Source: Deltaproteobacteria bacterium (GTDB taxonomy: Bacteria > Desulfobacterota > BSN033 > UBA1163). From it: a DNA stretch of 19,018 nt. The stretch lies in assembly GCA_016875255.1 (NCBI GenBank), contig VGRU01000044.1, forward strand, positions 1 through 19,018. The letters are read 5' to 3'. Both the position numbers and the translations under genes were made by a program. The first letter of the stretch is position 1. Every line of letters starts with the position of its first letter. Below are positions 7,659 through 15,086 of the stretch, in pieces. The notes beneath the pieces were generated by a model. It saw only the letters and a program-made list of their open reading frames with translations. It had not been told where the DNA came from and did not search any database.

Positions 7659-8420
7659 ATGAACCAGATCATCCGATGCATCACCTGCGATGAAATATTC
7701 ACAAAAACCCCTTACGACCAGTGGCCTGAGTATGAGTATGTTTCGGTTAACCGTCCTGAGCCCAGCCGGACGATTGAAAAAGATGATTTTCAAGATTTTT
7801 TAAAACATCATCGGAACCATCCGATGGAGGACCTGAAGGTTCTGGAGGGCTCCTTCGTCAGCGAAAAACCTTATTCCGAGCCGACAAAGGCCTCCTATTT
7901 CAAGGCGACAAATGGAAAAGAGATGTTTGTGATCAAGAAATTCAGGAAGAGGATCGATGAACCACTGTCCTATCAATTGATCCGGGGAGACTACTCCTTA
8001 AAACTTCTCCGCCTTGAAATCCAGGCTGAAGAGATTGTCAAACAACTTAAAAAAGAACTGAATCCCTCCCCTCTTCCGGAGCATCAATTAGAGGCATTTC
8101 TCAAATTGTATCGGCAGGTTCTCAAAACCATCGATATAAATAGCCTGGAGAGGGTTCCCGAAGATTCCCCTCATCCCCTCGAGATCTATTATAAAATGGA
8201 TGACATCAGCCTCGCTTACCTGCTAAGAAATTGCAGGACAACATTTAAAGGGCAGGACTATCAGGCGGTTGAGGCGTTTATCCAGCGTCACAGGGAGGAT
8301 GGGGTTTTATTGTTGAAAGCCGTCTACCAGATTCAAATCTCTGAGTCATCCAAACCAAAGAAAGGCGCCCTTCCCATCCCTCACGCCATAGAAGGGAAGA
8401 AATATGTAGAGAAAACATAA
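7659..8420 (+). CDS. Conserved-looking protein of unknown function with N-terminal CxxC
   Basis: I do not recognise the family. The 253-residue product is charged and soluble-looking, with no signal peptide or membrane helix. It opens with a single CxxC pair (Cys7, Cys10), like half of a zinc ribbon, and a Trp/Tyr/Pro-rich stretch. The middle (about 85-165) is Lys/Glu-rich and probably helical, with a possible coiled coil around 110-145. The C-terminal part (about 170-235) also looks helical. It begins 17 bases after the HD-GYP gene behind AAAGGGA, so it probably belongs to the same sigma-54 transcript and may serve as partner or target of c-di-GMP signalling. Codon use resembles its neighbours. 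Confidence 0.75.
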   Translation: MNQIIRCITCDEIFTKTPYDQWPEYEYVSVNRPEPSRTIEKDDFQDFLKHHRNHPMEDLKVLEGSFVSEKPYSEPTKASYFKATNGKEMFVIKKFRKRIDEPLSYQLIRGDYSLKLLRLEIQAEEIVKQLKKELNPSPLPEHQLEAFLKLYRQVLKTIDINSLERVPEDSPHPLEIYYKMDDISLAYLLRNCRTTFKGQDYQAVEAFIQRHREDGVLLLKAVYQIQISESSKPKKGALPIPHAIEGKKYVEKT

Positions 8421-8523
8421 GCCCCTTCTCCCCTGGAGATTCCTCAAAAAGTCCGGCAATCTCTGTTTACACCGATTAGGAACCGATTGCACAGTTTAGA
8501 AATGCATTGTTAAATAAATAAAA

Positions 8524-8688
8524 CCTAAATTGAGCGATTTTCTTGAATTTCATCGTAGGGCAACCCTTTAGGGTTGCTTCCAAAGCAAGGCTAAAGCCTT
8601 GCCCTACAAATCACCCTTTGGGCGATTTTGAAACGCAGGCTGAAGCCTGCGGCCACAGGATATTCTCAAAAGAATCGCTCAATTTAGG
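8524..8688. repeat. MITE-like element with 16-bp perfect terminal inverted repeats and internal hairpins
   Basis: CCTAAATTGAGCGATT (8524-8539) is exactly reverse-complementary to 8673-8688, and the match extends imperfectly inward for some seven bases. Between them are three short hairpins in a row: GCAACCCTTTAGGGTTGC (about 8560), GCAAGGCTAAAGCCTTGC (about 8585) and CGCAGGCTGAAGCCTGCG (about 8635). There is no coding capacity. It is a different family from the GATAAACTCC elements. Confidence 0.8.
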
Positions 8689-9070
8689 TAAAAATCTGTG
8701 GGATCATTTTTAAAAATCCCTGCCTACCGGCAGGCAGGTGTGTAATCAGAGAGCGAAAATCAGTTTTTCAAAGTTTTCCTCTCTTAAAAATTGACAAGGC
8801 GCCGGAAGTCTGTTAACTTTTTATTACTAAGGAGTCCATAATTGAATGGGCACTGCTTTTTATTAAGCCGTTCGTGCTGAGCCTGTCGAAGTATGAACGG
8901 CTTAGCTATGCACCTTTCGACAAGCCTGTCCTGAACAAACCGTTCACCCTTCGAGAGCCTCAGGGTGAACGGTATAGGTAATAGGTTCACTGGAAGTTTT
9001 AGAGAAGAATATGTCTAATCTATTATGGGCTCCTTATTAATTGACGACTTGATTCGATACGGGGTGAAGC
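8689..9070. repeat. Repeat-rich spacer before the cytochrome assembly gene
   Basis: The near-palindrome CCTGCCTACCGGCAGGCAGG (8719-8738) is the exact reverse complement of 12036-12055, with variants at 11896-11915 and 16762-16781. Two hairpins follow: AAGCCGTTC 8865-8873 with GAACGGCTT 8895-8903, and ACCGTTCACCCT 8939-8950 with AGGGTGAACGGT 8962-8973. Both enclose GAGCCTGTCGAA-type units. No gene is seen. The final ~70 bases are AT-rich and could hold the promoter of the gene at 9071, but I find no convincing -35/-10 pair. Confidence 0.65.
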
Positions 9071-9919
9071 ATGGACTTTTTTTTGACAAGCCACGTCCTT
9101 TTTAATATCTCGATGGGAATTTATCTTCTCAGCTTCCTGGGCTATCTCCTTTTTACAGCCTCACGGAGCAATCGACTGGGAACGGCTTCTACCTCTCTGC
9201 TGGTCATAGGGCTGGTCATTCACTCGGTTGGCCTGGTATTGCGCTGGCTGGAAACCCATCAGACTGGATATGGTTATGTTCCCCTTTCGAACATGTATGA
9301 ATCTCTTGTCTTTTTCTCCTGGACGATTGTCCTGATCTACCTCATCCTTGAATTCAAATACAAGCAAAAGATCATTGGCGTCTTTGTCACCCCCCTGGCC
9401 TTTTTGACAATCGCCATCATCTCCATCATCCCAAGCGCCAGTCCCAAGATCACCCCGCTGATGCCAGCCCTCCAAAGCAACTGGTTGACCATTCATGTGA
9501 CGACCTGTTTCTTCGGGTATGCCGCTTTTGCCGTCTCCTTCGGGATCAGCATCCTTTACCTGATTCAAGATCGTAAAGGTGGACCGCAGGAGGGAATGGC
9601 AAAATGGCTGCCTGCTCTCCCCATTCTTGATGAGATTAACTACAAATCGATTGTGATCGGATTTCCGATGCTGAGCCTGGGCATCATCACCGGTGCGGCA
9701 TGGGCGAATTATGCATGGGGAAGTTACTGGAGCTGGGATCCGAAAGAGACGTGGTCTTTGATCACCTGGTTTGTTTATGCGGCCTTCTTACATGCCCGTA
9801 TCACACGGGACTGGAGGGGGAGAAAAGCAGCCATTCTATCCATCGTCGGGTTTGTGGCTGTCCTGTTTACCTACTTTGGCGTCAACTACCTCCTTTCCGG
9901 ACTGCACAGCTACGCATAA
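9071..9919 (+). CDS. ccsB: Cytochrome c biogenesis protein, CcsA/CcsB (ResC) family
   Basis: This is an integral membrane haem-handling protein of the System II pathway that exports and ligates haem to apocytochromes c. The 282 residues contain about eight hydrophobic helices. The family's WWD motif is clear at 216-229 (WGSYWSWDPKETW). Histidines that fit haem ligands lie at 51, 142, 241 and 279. The size is typical of CcsB rather than of the larger fused forms. ATG 9071 is preceded by GGGGTG. No ResB partner is visible: the gene stands alone between repeat-filled spacers and faces the kor operon. HemX, a related protein found beside haem-synthesis genes, is a less likely alternative. Confidence 0.88.
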   Translation: MDFFLTSHVLFNISMGIYLLSFLGYLLFTASRSNRLGTASTSLLVIGLVIHSVGLVLRWLETHQTGYGYVPLSNMYESLVFFSWTIVLIYLILEFKYKQKIIGVFVTPLAFLTIAIISIIPSASPKITPLMPALQSNWLTIHVTTCFFGYAAFAVSFGISILYLIQDRKGGPQEGMAKWLPALPILDEINYKSIVIGFPMLSLGIITGAAWANYAWGSYWSWDPKETWSLITWFVYAAFLHARITRDWRGRKAAILSIVGFVAVLFTYFGVNYLLSGLHSYA

Positions 9920-9945
9920 TCTTTGAAGCTCTTGTCTAAAGGTCA

Positions 9946-10048
9946 AGGTAACGATGCCCGTTTCGTTATACGGTTACGTCTTTCGTCTTTAAATTCTTTA
10001 CACACGTAACCTCTCGACGTCTCACGATACGGGCTTCGTCACCGTAAC
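9946..10048. repeat. Short inverted-repeat element between convergent genes
   Basis: GGTAACGATGCCCGT (9946-9960) and the reverse complement of about 10028-10042 match at 13 of 15 positions, enclosing about 70 bases of CGT-rich sequence. The outer motif CATCGTCACCGTAACC/CTTCGTCACCGTAACC also ends the repeats in the korA-korB and nudix-cinA spacers, so this is one of three related copies. It may double as a bidirectional terminator between ccsB and the ACT gene. Confidence 0.6.
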
Positions 10049-10066
10049 CCATTTACCAACCTACTT

Positions 10067-10492
10067 TTATAGTTTATAGAGTTCCTCGTCGTACATGTGG
10101 ACCCAGTTCTTTTTCAGAACCTGAATCGCCTCCTCCATCTGATCGACGCCCACGATCAACACCGTCTTTTCACCCCTGCCCAAACAGGTGTAGAGGTAAT
10201 TGACATTGATTGAAACCTCTTTGAGCGGCTTTAAAACCGCATTGAGACCACCCGGATGGTTGGGGGCTTCCACTGCGAGCACCTCGGTGATCTTAATCGA
10301 ATAACCATGCGTCCTTAAGACATTGGCCGCCTTTTCAGGGTCGCTGGCGACAAACCGGATGGCGCTGACATCTGAGGCGTCAACCACGCTCACCGCTATG
10401 ATATTGATCCCATTCTCTCCCAAATAATCGCTCATTTCAGAGAGCTTTCCGGGAACATTCTCAAGGCTTACGGAAATCTGTTTGACAGGCAT
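10067..10492 (-). CDS. Tandem ACT-domain protein
   Basis: It is a small cytoplasmic protein of 141 residues built of two ACT folds (about 4-69 and 71-136), each starting with a strand and a PGKL/PGGL helix cap (NVPGKLSEM; NHPGGLNAV). ACT pairs bind amino acids or similar ligands and usually act allosterically. Stand-alone double-ACT proteins of this kind are often found with 2-oxoacid oxidoreductases and aryl-CoA ligases. Here it is the last gene of the kor operon, 11 bases after korC, which suggests amino-acid sensing tied to 2-oxoacid oxidation. No catalytic domain is attached. Confidence 0.88.
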   Translation of the reverse strand: MPVKQISVSLENVPGKLSEMSDYLGENGINIIAVSVVDASDVSAIRFVASDPEKAANVLRTHGYSIKITEVLAVEAPNHPGGLNAVLKPLKEVSINVNYLYTCLGRGEKTVLIVGVDQMEEAIQVLKKNWVHMYDEELYKL

Positions 10493-10503
10493 AGCTTACT
10501 CCT

Positions 10504-11040
10504 TCACTTCAAATATTCGTATCCAAGCATTAAAGCTGATTTGTTCAGCTTGAAGACCGCAGGATTCTTGCCGCCGAAAGTATCTTTCAGAACCCGAATC
10601 ATTGTTTCCGGAGACACCAGCCCGGATTTTTTGATGAAGGCTCCTACCATGATCACATTGGCGCCCCTATTTTCGGGAAGTTGTTTGGTCAAGTCATTGA
10701 GCGGGATCTCGTAGATCTCCAGATCTCCCCGGATGGGCCTGTCTTCGATCAGGCTTGAATTCAAAAAGATGGTCCCTCCTGATTGAACCTGATTCTGAAA
10801 TCGGATTAGGGAGGGGTTATTCATCAACACCGCATATTCGGGTTCCGAGGCGACCGGAGAGGCAATCTCCTCTGAGGAGACCACCACCGTGCAGTTGGCT
10901 GTTCCTCCCCTGACCTCTGCTCCGTAAGAGGGCAAACAGGTCACATTCTTACCTTCGACCATCCCTGCGGTGGCAAGGAGGTATCCCATCATAATGACCC
11001 CCTGGCCGCCGAATCCTGAAAAAATAGTCTTAATGAGCAT
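10504..11040 (-). CDS. korC: 2-oxoacid:ferredoxin oxidoreductase, gamma subunit
   Basis: This is the gamma subunit of a 2-oxoacid:ferredoxin oxidoreductase, which oxidatively decarboxylates a 2-oxoacid to acyl-CoA and passes electrons to ferredoxin. The N-terminal GFGGQGV (9-15) and SYGAEVRGGTANC (38-50) are signatures of the family. The length of 178 residues is normal. Its start overlaps the end of korB by 11 bases, so the two are translationally coupled. The substrate, 2-oxoglutarate or a branched-chain or aryl 2-oxoacid, cannot be settled by eye. Confidence 0.93.
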   Translation of the reverse strand: MLIKTIFSGFGGQGVIMMGYLLATAGMVEGKNVTCLPSYGAEVRGGTANCTVVVSSEEIASPVASEPEYAVLMNNPSLIRFQNQVQSGGTIFLNSSLIEDRPIRGDLEIYEIPLNDLTKQLPENRGANVIMVGAFIKKSGLVSPETMIRVLKDTFGGKNPAVFKLNKSALMLGYEYLK

Positions 11041-11788
11041 CTTTCTTGTCTCCGGGGGTATCCTTCAGCACTCCGAGCGGGAAATGGCTCGCCATCACTT
11101 CATCGATCCATTTCGAGGCTTTTAAAGGATCCATTTTCCAGTTTGTCGGACAGGCGGACAGGACTTCGACAAGCGTGAACCCATATCCCTGTATCTGAAG
11201 ACGAAATGCCTTTGCAATCGCCTTCTTTGTTTTCAAAATATTGGCAGGGGTATTGACGGCCGTTCTCTCGATATAAGAACTGCCAGGGGCAATGGCAAGC
11301 ATCTCGCTCAGATTGATAGGAAAACCTTCTACCTTTTCTTTTCTTCCGCGTGGCGAGGTGGTGGTGTTCTGTCCTAAGATCGTGGTAGGCGCCATCTGGC
11401 CCCCGGTCATCCCGTAGACTCCGTTATTGACGAAGATGGTGGTAATGTTCTCTCCTCTGGCCGCCGCATGAATCGATTCCGCTGTTCCGATGGCGGCCAT
11501 ATCTCCATCTCCCTGGTAGGTGAAGACCACCCTGTCCGGAACGGCCCGTTTCAGTCCGGTCGCCACCGCAGCCGCCCTGCCATGGGACGCCTCGCCCATA
11601 TCGATATCAAAATAGTTGTATGCGAGGACCGCGCACCCAGCCGGAGGGACGCCGATGATCTTCTCCTGAAGGTTCATCTCATCGATCACCTCTCCGATGA
11701 GCCGGTGGATGATGCTATGGCCACATCCGGGGCAGTAATGGAAAGGGGTTGCTTTCAGGGACTTCGGTCTGCTGAATATTTTTTTCAT
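11030..11788 (-). CDS. korB: 2-oxoacid:ferredoxin oxidoreductase, beta (TPP-binding) subunit
   Basis: It binds thiamine diphosphate and carries the catalytic centre with the alpha subunit. CPGCGH lies at 19-24, the TPP/Mg motif runs from GDGD (93-96) to NNGVYGMTGGQ (121-131), and the protein has 252 residues, all standard for KorB/VorB. Its N-terminus lacks a separate ferredoxin domain, in keeping with a distinct KorD. It is separated from korA by about 305 bases of repeats, unusual in an operon whose other joints overlap or nearly touch, and may need its own promoter. Confidence 0.94.
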   Translation of the reverse strand: MKKIFSRPKSLKATPFHYCPGCGHSIIHRLIGEVIDEMNLQEKIIGVPPAGCAVLAYNYFDIDMGEASHGRAAAVATGLKRAVPDRVVFTYQGDGDMAAIGTAESIHAAARGENITTIFVNNGVYGMTGGQMAPTTILGQNTTTSPRGRKEKVEGFPINLSEMLAIAPGSSYIERTAVNTPANILKTKKAIAKAFRLQIQGYGFTLVEVLSACPTNWKMDPLKASKWIDEVMASHFPLGVLKDTPGDKKDAH

Positions 11789-12093
11789 CGTAATATCTCA
11801 AGCCAAGTGTTTTTTCGGTTGATTAGGTCGTCATAAGCTTTTTTTTAAAAGGTAACGGTAAGAAACTAGCGTTTGTCGTTGTCGAGGCTCGTATCCCTGT
11901 CTGCCGACAGGCAGGGAGTCTCGTATATGGATGCTTGATGCTCGATCTTCGTTTTCCGAGCATCTTGCTTCGATACCAGCATCGTCACCGTAACCCCATT
12001 TTCTTTTTTTGCTACCCTAACCGATAACCGAAACGCCTGCCTGCCGGTAGGCAGGGGCTTCATAGCCGTAACCTTGACCGATTGACTTTAAGT
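11789..12093. repeat. Repeat block inside the kor operon
   Basis: No gene is seen. Positions 11876-11996 match 16742-16865 in the nudix-cinA spacer: both begin TTGTCGA, contain CTCGTATCCCTG, continue with a CCTG-rich near-palindrome (11896-11915 / 16762-16781) and end with GCATCGTCACCG. A second palindrome, CCTGCCTGCCGGTAGGCAGG, lies at 12036-12055. The block separates korA from korB on the minus strand. Confidence 0.75.
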
Positions 12094-13164
12094 TTATCCC
12101 AGCCTCTTTTGGTAATACTGACTGGAGATGACCCGTGCAATTTCAAGAGGGGTGAGGATCACTCCTCCCGGCCTGCCATAGAAATGGACTTCTGCGTTTC
12201 CCTCGATGCCAAGTTTCACATCTTCCACCATCTGGCCCATATTCATCTCAAAGACAAAAAAATGTTTCACCTTTTTTGAAAAATCCTTGATCGCTTTAAA
12301 GGGAAAGGGCCAGAGAGTGATGGGTCGTAGAAGTCCGACCTTGACCCCTTCTTCCCGCAACCGTTTGATCGCCCCCTTGGCAATCCTTGCGGCAATGCCA
12401 AAAGCGATGACCATCATTTTTGCGTCGTCAGCAAAGTAGGTCTCCCATTTCACTTCTTCCCGGATGATTTTTTCATATTTCCTCATCAATTTCCAGTTAT
12501 GCTCTTCCTCTTTGATCGGGTCCAAAATGAGGGAACGGATGAACCGGCTTGGCCTTCCCTTGGCGCCAGTAAGCGCCCAGTCCTTAGCAGGCAATTTCTT
12601 CAAAGGAATTTCCTGTGGCAGTTCAACCGGCTCCATCATCTGGCCGAGCATGCCATCTCCCAGGATGAGGACAGGGGTGCGGTATTTATCTGCAAGATTA
12701 AACCCTTCATAAGTGAGGTCTGCCAGCTCCTGACAGGAGTTGGGGCCGAAGACGATGGTGCGGTAATCGCCATGCCCCCCTCCACGGGTGGCCTGAAAAT
12801 AGTCGGACTGTGACGGAGCAATATTGCCGAGGCCCGGTCCTCCTCTCGACATATTGACAATCACAGCAGGCAATTCCAGAGCGCAAAGAAAGGAGATCCC
12901 TTCCTGTTTCAGGCTGATGCCCGGTCCCGAAGAAGAGGTCATCACCCTGCCCCCGGCCATGCTGGCTCCGATGACCATGTGGATCGATGCGATCTCGCTT
13001 TCGGCCTGAATAAAAACCCCTCCTTCCGCTTCCGGAAGTTTTTCCGACATATATTCGGGGATCTCATTCTGGGGCGTGATGGGATATCCGAAATAATAGC
13101 GGCACCCCGCACGAATAGCCGCCTCTCCCACCACATGATTTCCACGCATCAATACCTTAGGCAC
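12094..13164 (-). CDS. korA: 2-oxoacid:ferredoxin oxidoreductase, alpha subunit
   Basis: It forms the substrate- and CoA-handling half of the enzyme. GYPITPQNEI (26-35) and ESEIASIHMVIGASMAG are family signatures, and SSSGPG (about 77-82) and SRGGPGLG follow in the usual order. The length of 356 residues is normal for the stand-alone alpha subunit. The start overlaps korD by 8 bases. The gene order korD-korA-korB-korC is the classical four-subunit arrangement of anaerobes. The highest similarity would be expected to 2-oxoglutarate or 2-oxoisovalerate enzymes. Confidence 0.94.
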   Translation of the reverse strand: MPKVLMRGNHVVGEAAIRAGCRYYFGYPITPQNEIPEYMSEKLPEAEGGVFIQAESEIASIHMVIGASMAGGRVMTSSSGPGISLKQEGISFLCALELPAVIVNMSRGGPGLGNIAPSQSDYFQATRGGGHGDYRTIVFGPNSCQELADLTYEGFNLADKYRTPVLILGDGMLGQMMEPVELPQEIPLKKLPAKDWALTGAKGRPSRFIRSLILDPIKEEEHNWKLMRKYEKIIREEVKWETYFADDAKMMVIAFGIAARIAKGAIKRLREEGVKVGLLRPITLWPFPFKAIKDFSKKVKHFFVFEMNMGQMVEDVKLGIEGNAEVHFYGRPGGVILTPLEIARVISSQYYQKRLG

Positions 13165-13387
13165 GTTGCACCTCGATGGCGATTTCAGGGCACATCATAG
13201 CGCAAAGAGCGCATCCTGTGCATTTTCTGCCTTCTTTCTTGTGCTGGCTTTCCGCAAAAATGACGGGGGTATATCCCTTCTGGTTCAACCGATTGAAAGG
13301 TTCAATTAAATGATGAGGGCAGACAGAGATGCATAACCTGCAGTCTTTGCACAATTCAGAGTCAATTTCGATCATTCCTGACGGCAA
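13157..13387 (-). CDS. korD: 2-oxoacid:ferredoxin oxidoreductase, delta subunit (2[4Fe-4S] ferredoxin)
   Basis: This small ferredoxin-type subunit of 76 residues has two CxxCxxCxxxCP clusters (Cys13/16/19/23 and Cys56/59/62/66) that carry electrons from the TPP site to ferredoxin. The start is TTG at 13387. It is chosen because AGGAGG (complement of 13393-13398) lies exactly five bases upstream, whereas the alternative ATG four codons later would be about 17 bases from it. It is the first gene of the operon; immediately upstream is a nested repeat, so the promoter may lie within or beyond it. Confidence 0.93.
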   Translation of the reverse strand: MPSGMIEIDSELCKDCRLCISVCPHHLIEPFNRLNQKGYTPVIFAESQHKKEGRKCTGCALCAMMCPEIAIEVQRA

Positions 13388-13398
13388 ACTTTCCTCCT

Positions 13399-13650
13399 GA
13401 TCATAAGGGATCCAGGAACTCAGGAAAAATTATAAATTTTTAATTAAAGGGAACCTCAAATAATTCCAAATTCGTCGCTCCCGTCCCGTATCAAGTACGG
13501 GATAAACTCCGGCGGGAGTCCAGTTATTTCAATCCCGCTAAAGGCGGGACTGGATTCCGGCTGGAGTTTATCCCGATGAAGATCGGGGCCGGAATGACAT
13601 TTTTAGAGGTAGCCTAAATTATTTCCTGTCTTCATGGCTTCCTAATGATC
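13399..13650. repeat. Nested MITE-like elements upstream of korD
   Basis: An outer element has 29-bp inverted ends: 13399-13427 matches the reverse complement of 13622-13650 at 23 positions, and both ends resemble the arms of the duplicated unit at 4389-4618. Inside lies a second element (about 13449-13614) with short ends GGGAACCTC/GAGGTAGCC and two inverted copies of the GATAAACTCC core seen at 6059-6262 and 18245-18401. The structure is best read as one repeat inserted into another. It fills the space where the kor promoter would be expected. Confidence 0.7.
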
Positions 13651-13669
13651 TAAGTGAAGTTGAAATTTC

Positions 13670-13698
13670 TTGACCTATTAGATTGAATATTATAAAAT
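13670..13698 (+). promoter_or_regulatory. Possible sigma-70 promoter toward the ArsA-like gene
   Basis: TTGACC (13670-13675) and TAAAAT (13693-13698) are 17 bases apart, a plausible -35/-10 pair on the + strand in an AT-rich stretch. The resulting leader of about 280 bases would run through the repeats at 13736-13945. Confidence 0.35.
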
Positions 13699-13735
13699 CT
13701 AAAACCTATAAAATCAACCCATTCGACTCCCCGGT

Positions 13736-13945
13736 CTGATCCTTCGACATCGCTCAGGACAGGCGCCCGGGGTATGCCTTTTCGACAGGCTCAAGGCCCC
13801 GAGTACAGCCGAGGGGCTCAGGGTTGATACTGAGCGGCGCTTTTCCCTCGACTCTGCTCGGGATGGTGAGCCCCTTCGATAAACTCAGGGCCTTGAGCCT
13901 GTCGAGAGGCTTGTCGAACCATTACCCCGATTTAAAAATCGGGGT
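13736..13945. repeat. Cluster of TTCGACA/GAGCCTGTCGA repeat units
   Basis: Several copies of the motif CTTCGACA..GCTCAGG, in both orientations, alternate with GGGGCTCAGGG and CCTTGAGCCTGTCGA units. The cluster ends in the 20-base palindrome CCCCGATTTAAAAATCGGGG (13925-13944). No gene of its own is supported. The same unit occurs at about 2660 and 8870-8970. Confidence 0.65.
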
Positions 13946-13986
13946 TTGGCGCCGTCGAACGTATCAAACTCTTCCGGAGATAAAAG

Positions 13987-14946
13987 ATGGATTCATCGTT
14001 AAGCCGGCTCGATCAGGAGCCAAAAAGACTGATTATGATCGGAGGGAAAGGCGGCGTAGGCAAGTCAACCTGCGCCTCATCGATTGCCCTCCACTTCTCG
14101 CTTCAGGGCAAGAAAACGCTGATTATTTCAAGCGATCCCACCCCTTCTCTTTCCGACATCTTTGAAACAGAGATCGGCGATCAGGAGACGCCCATTAAGG
14201 GAGCCAAAGACCTTTATGGCATTGAGATTAGCTCCGATGTCGTTTTAAAGAAATGGAAAGAGCGGTTTGGCCCTGAAATCTATGAGGTGGTTTCCTCCTT
14301 TGCCTCAATCGATTACGACTTTGTAGAGTATATCGGGGGAGCGCCCGGCATCGAAGAAGAGTATATGCTCAATTATATTCTCGAACTGGTTGAGAGTGAA
14401 CAGTATGATCTGGTAGTCTGGGATACGGCTCCGGCTGGACATACGTTGAGGCTGTTGCATCTTCCGCAGATCTTCCTGAGGCATCTTGAAGCTGCAACGA
14501 AATTCTATATGAATTTATATAGTTACTTTGAAAAGTTCAAGGAAAGTGTGAAGTTAAAAAAGGGGAAAAAGACCTTGCTGGAGATCATCAGTGGATGGGA
14601 GAATCTGGCTGAGAAAGTGGTCAGTTTCATTCGGGATACCCAGAAGACAGACTTTATCATCGTCACCATTCCAGAGGCGCTGGGCGTCAGGCAGACCGAG
14701 AGGATCATTCGGGACTTTGACGAATACCAGCTCAGGGTGAATCATTTGATTGTTAATTATGTGATTCAGGAAGCCGATTGTGAATTCCATAAGGCGAGAA
14801 AGGAGATGCAGCAAAATTACATCAAGATCCTGAAGGATCAATATGCTTCGCGGATTCGGTTGATTGAGCTTCCCCTCCTTCCCCATGAGGTTAAAGGGGT
14901 GGAAAGAATTGGTAAGATATCGGAGATTCTGTTTAAGCAGGAATAA
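13987..14946 (+). CDS. ArsA/Get3-family ATPase
   Basis: It is a soluble P-loop ATPase of 319 residues, one ArsA domain rather than the two of plasmid ArsA. The deviant Walker A motif GGKGGVGKST is at 19-28, with the family's extra Lys21 and catalytic Lys26. DPTPSLSD (50-57) fits switch I and DTAPAGHTL (146-154) is the typical switch II. In place of the CxxC or CPFC region of Get3-type proteins is ADCEFHKARKEMQ, with a single Cys, so metal-bridged dimerisation is doubtful. No arsB, arsC or arsR gene is near, so arsenite export is unproven; a role in handling membrane or metal cofactor clients is as likely. ATG 13987 follows GGAG by seven bases. Confidence 0.88.
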   Translation: MDSSLSRLDQEPKRLIMIGGKGGVGKSTCASSIALHFSLQGKKTLIISSDPTPSLSDIFETEIGDQETPIKGAKDLYGIEISSDVVLKKWKERFGPEIYEVVSSFASIDYDFVEYIGGAPGIEEEYMLNYILELVESEQYDLVVWDTAPAGHTLRLLHLPQIFLRHLEAATKFYMNLYSYFEKFKESVKLKKGKKTLLEIISGWENLAEKVVSFIRDTQKTDFIIVTIPEALGVRQTERIIRDFDEYQLRVNHLIVNYVIQEADCEFHKARKEMQQNYIKILKDQYASRIRLIELPLLPHEVKGVERIGKISEILFKQE

Positions 14947-14985
14947 TGGAATGGTGGAACAGTGGAATAATGGGTTGAACATTTT

Positions 14986-15060
14986 GAGGTTGAGGTTAAG
15001 GTTTAGGTTAAGGTCGAGATTTGCTTAACCTTATCCTTAGCCTTAACCTTCTATTTTTCC
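14986..15060 (+). terminator. Long imperfect hairpin with following T-tract
   Basis: 14986-15012 and 15024-15050 pair over 27 positions with five mismatches around an 11-base loop, and CTATTTTTCC follows. It lies 40 bases after the ArsA-like gene and before the aminotransferase, so it could end transcription or be a repeat of the GGTTAAGG type. Just before it, TGGAATAATGG occurs twice (14944-14979). Confidence 0.55.
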
Positions 15061-15086
15061 AATATTCCGGTTAAAAGGAGAAAACC

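Noticed and set aside
8784..8990. 68-residue open frame on the minus strand (TLRLSKG..., ILRQAQHERL...)
   Set aside because: It is a translation of the GAGCCTGTCGAA repeat units and hairpins, a common false ORF with no ribosome-binding site.
9161..9568. 135-residue open frame antisense to ccsB
   Set aside because: Low-complexity composition typical of an antisense shadow of a membrane protein gene; the + strand frame has clear family motifs.
11866..12063. 65-residue open frame on the minus strand with PTGRQA
   Set aside because: PTGRQA-type peptides come from the CCTGCCGGTAGGCAGG palindrome. The frame lies wholly inside the repeat block.
12499..12813. 104-residue open frame antisense to korA
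   Set aside because: Lies entirely within korA, shows no recognisable motif and has no context of its own.
13824..14165. 113-residue open frame on the + strand overlapping the ArsA-like gene start
   Set aside because: Its first part is repeat-derived and the rest is a shifted frame of a well-supported gene.
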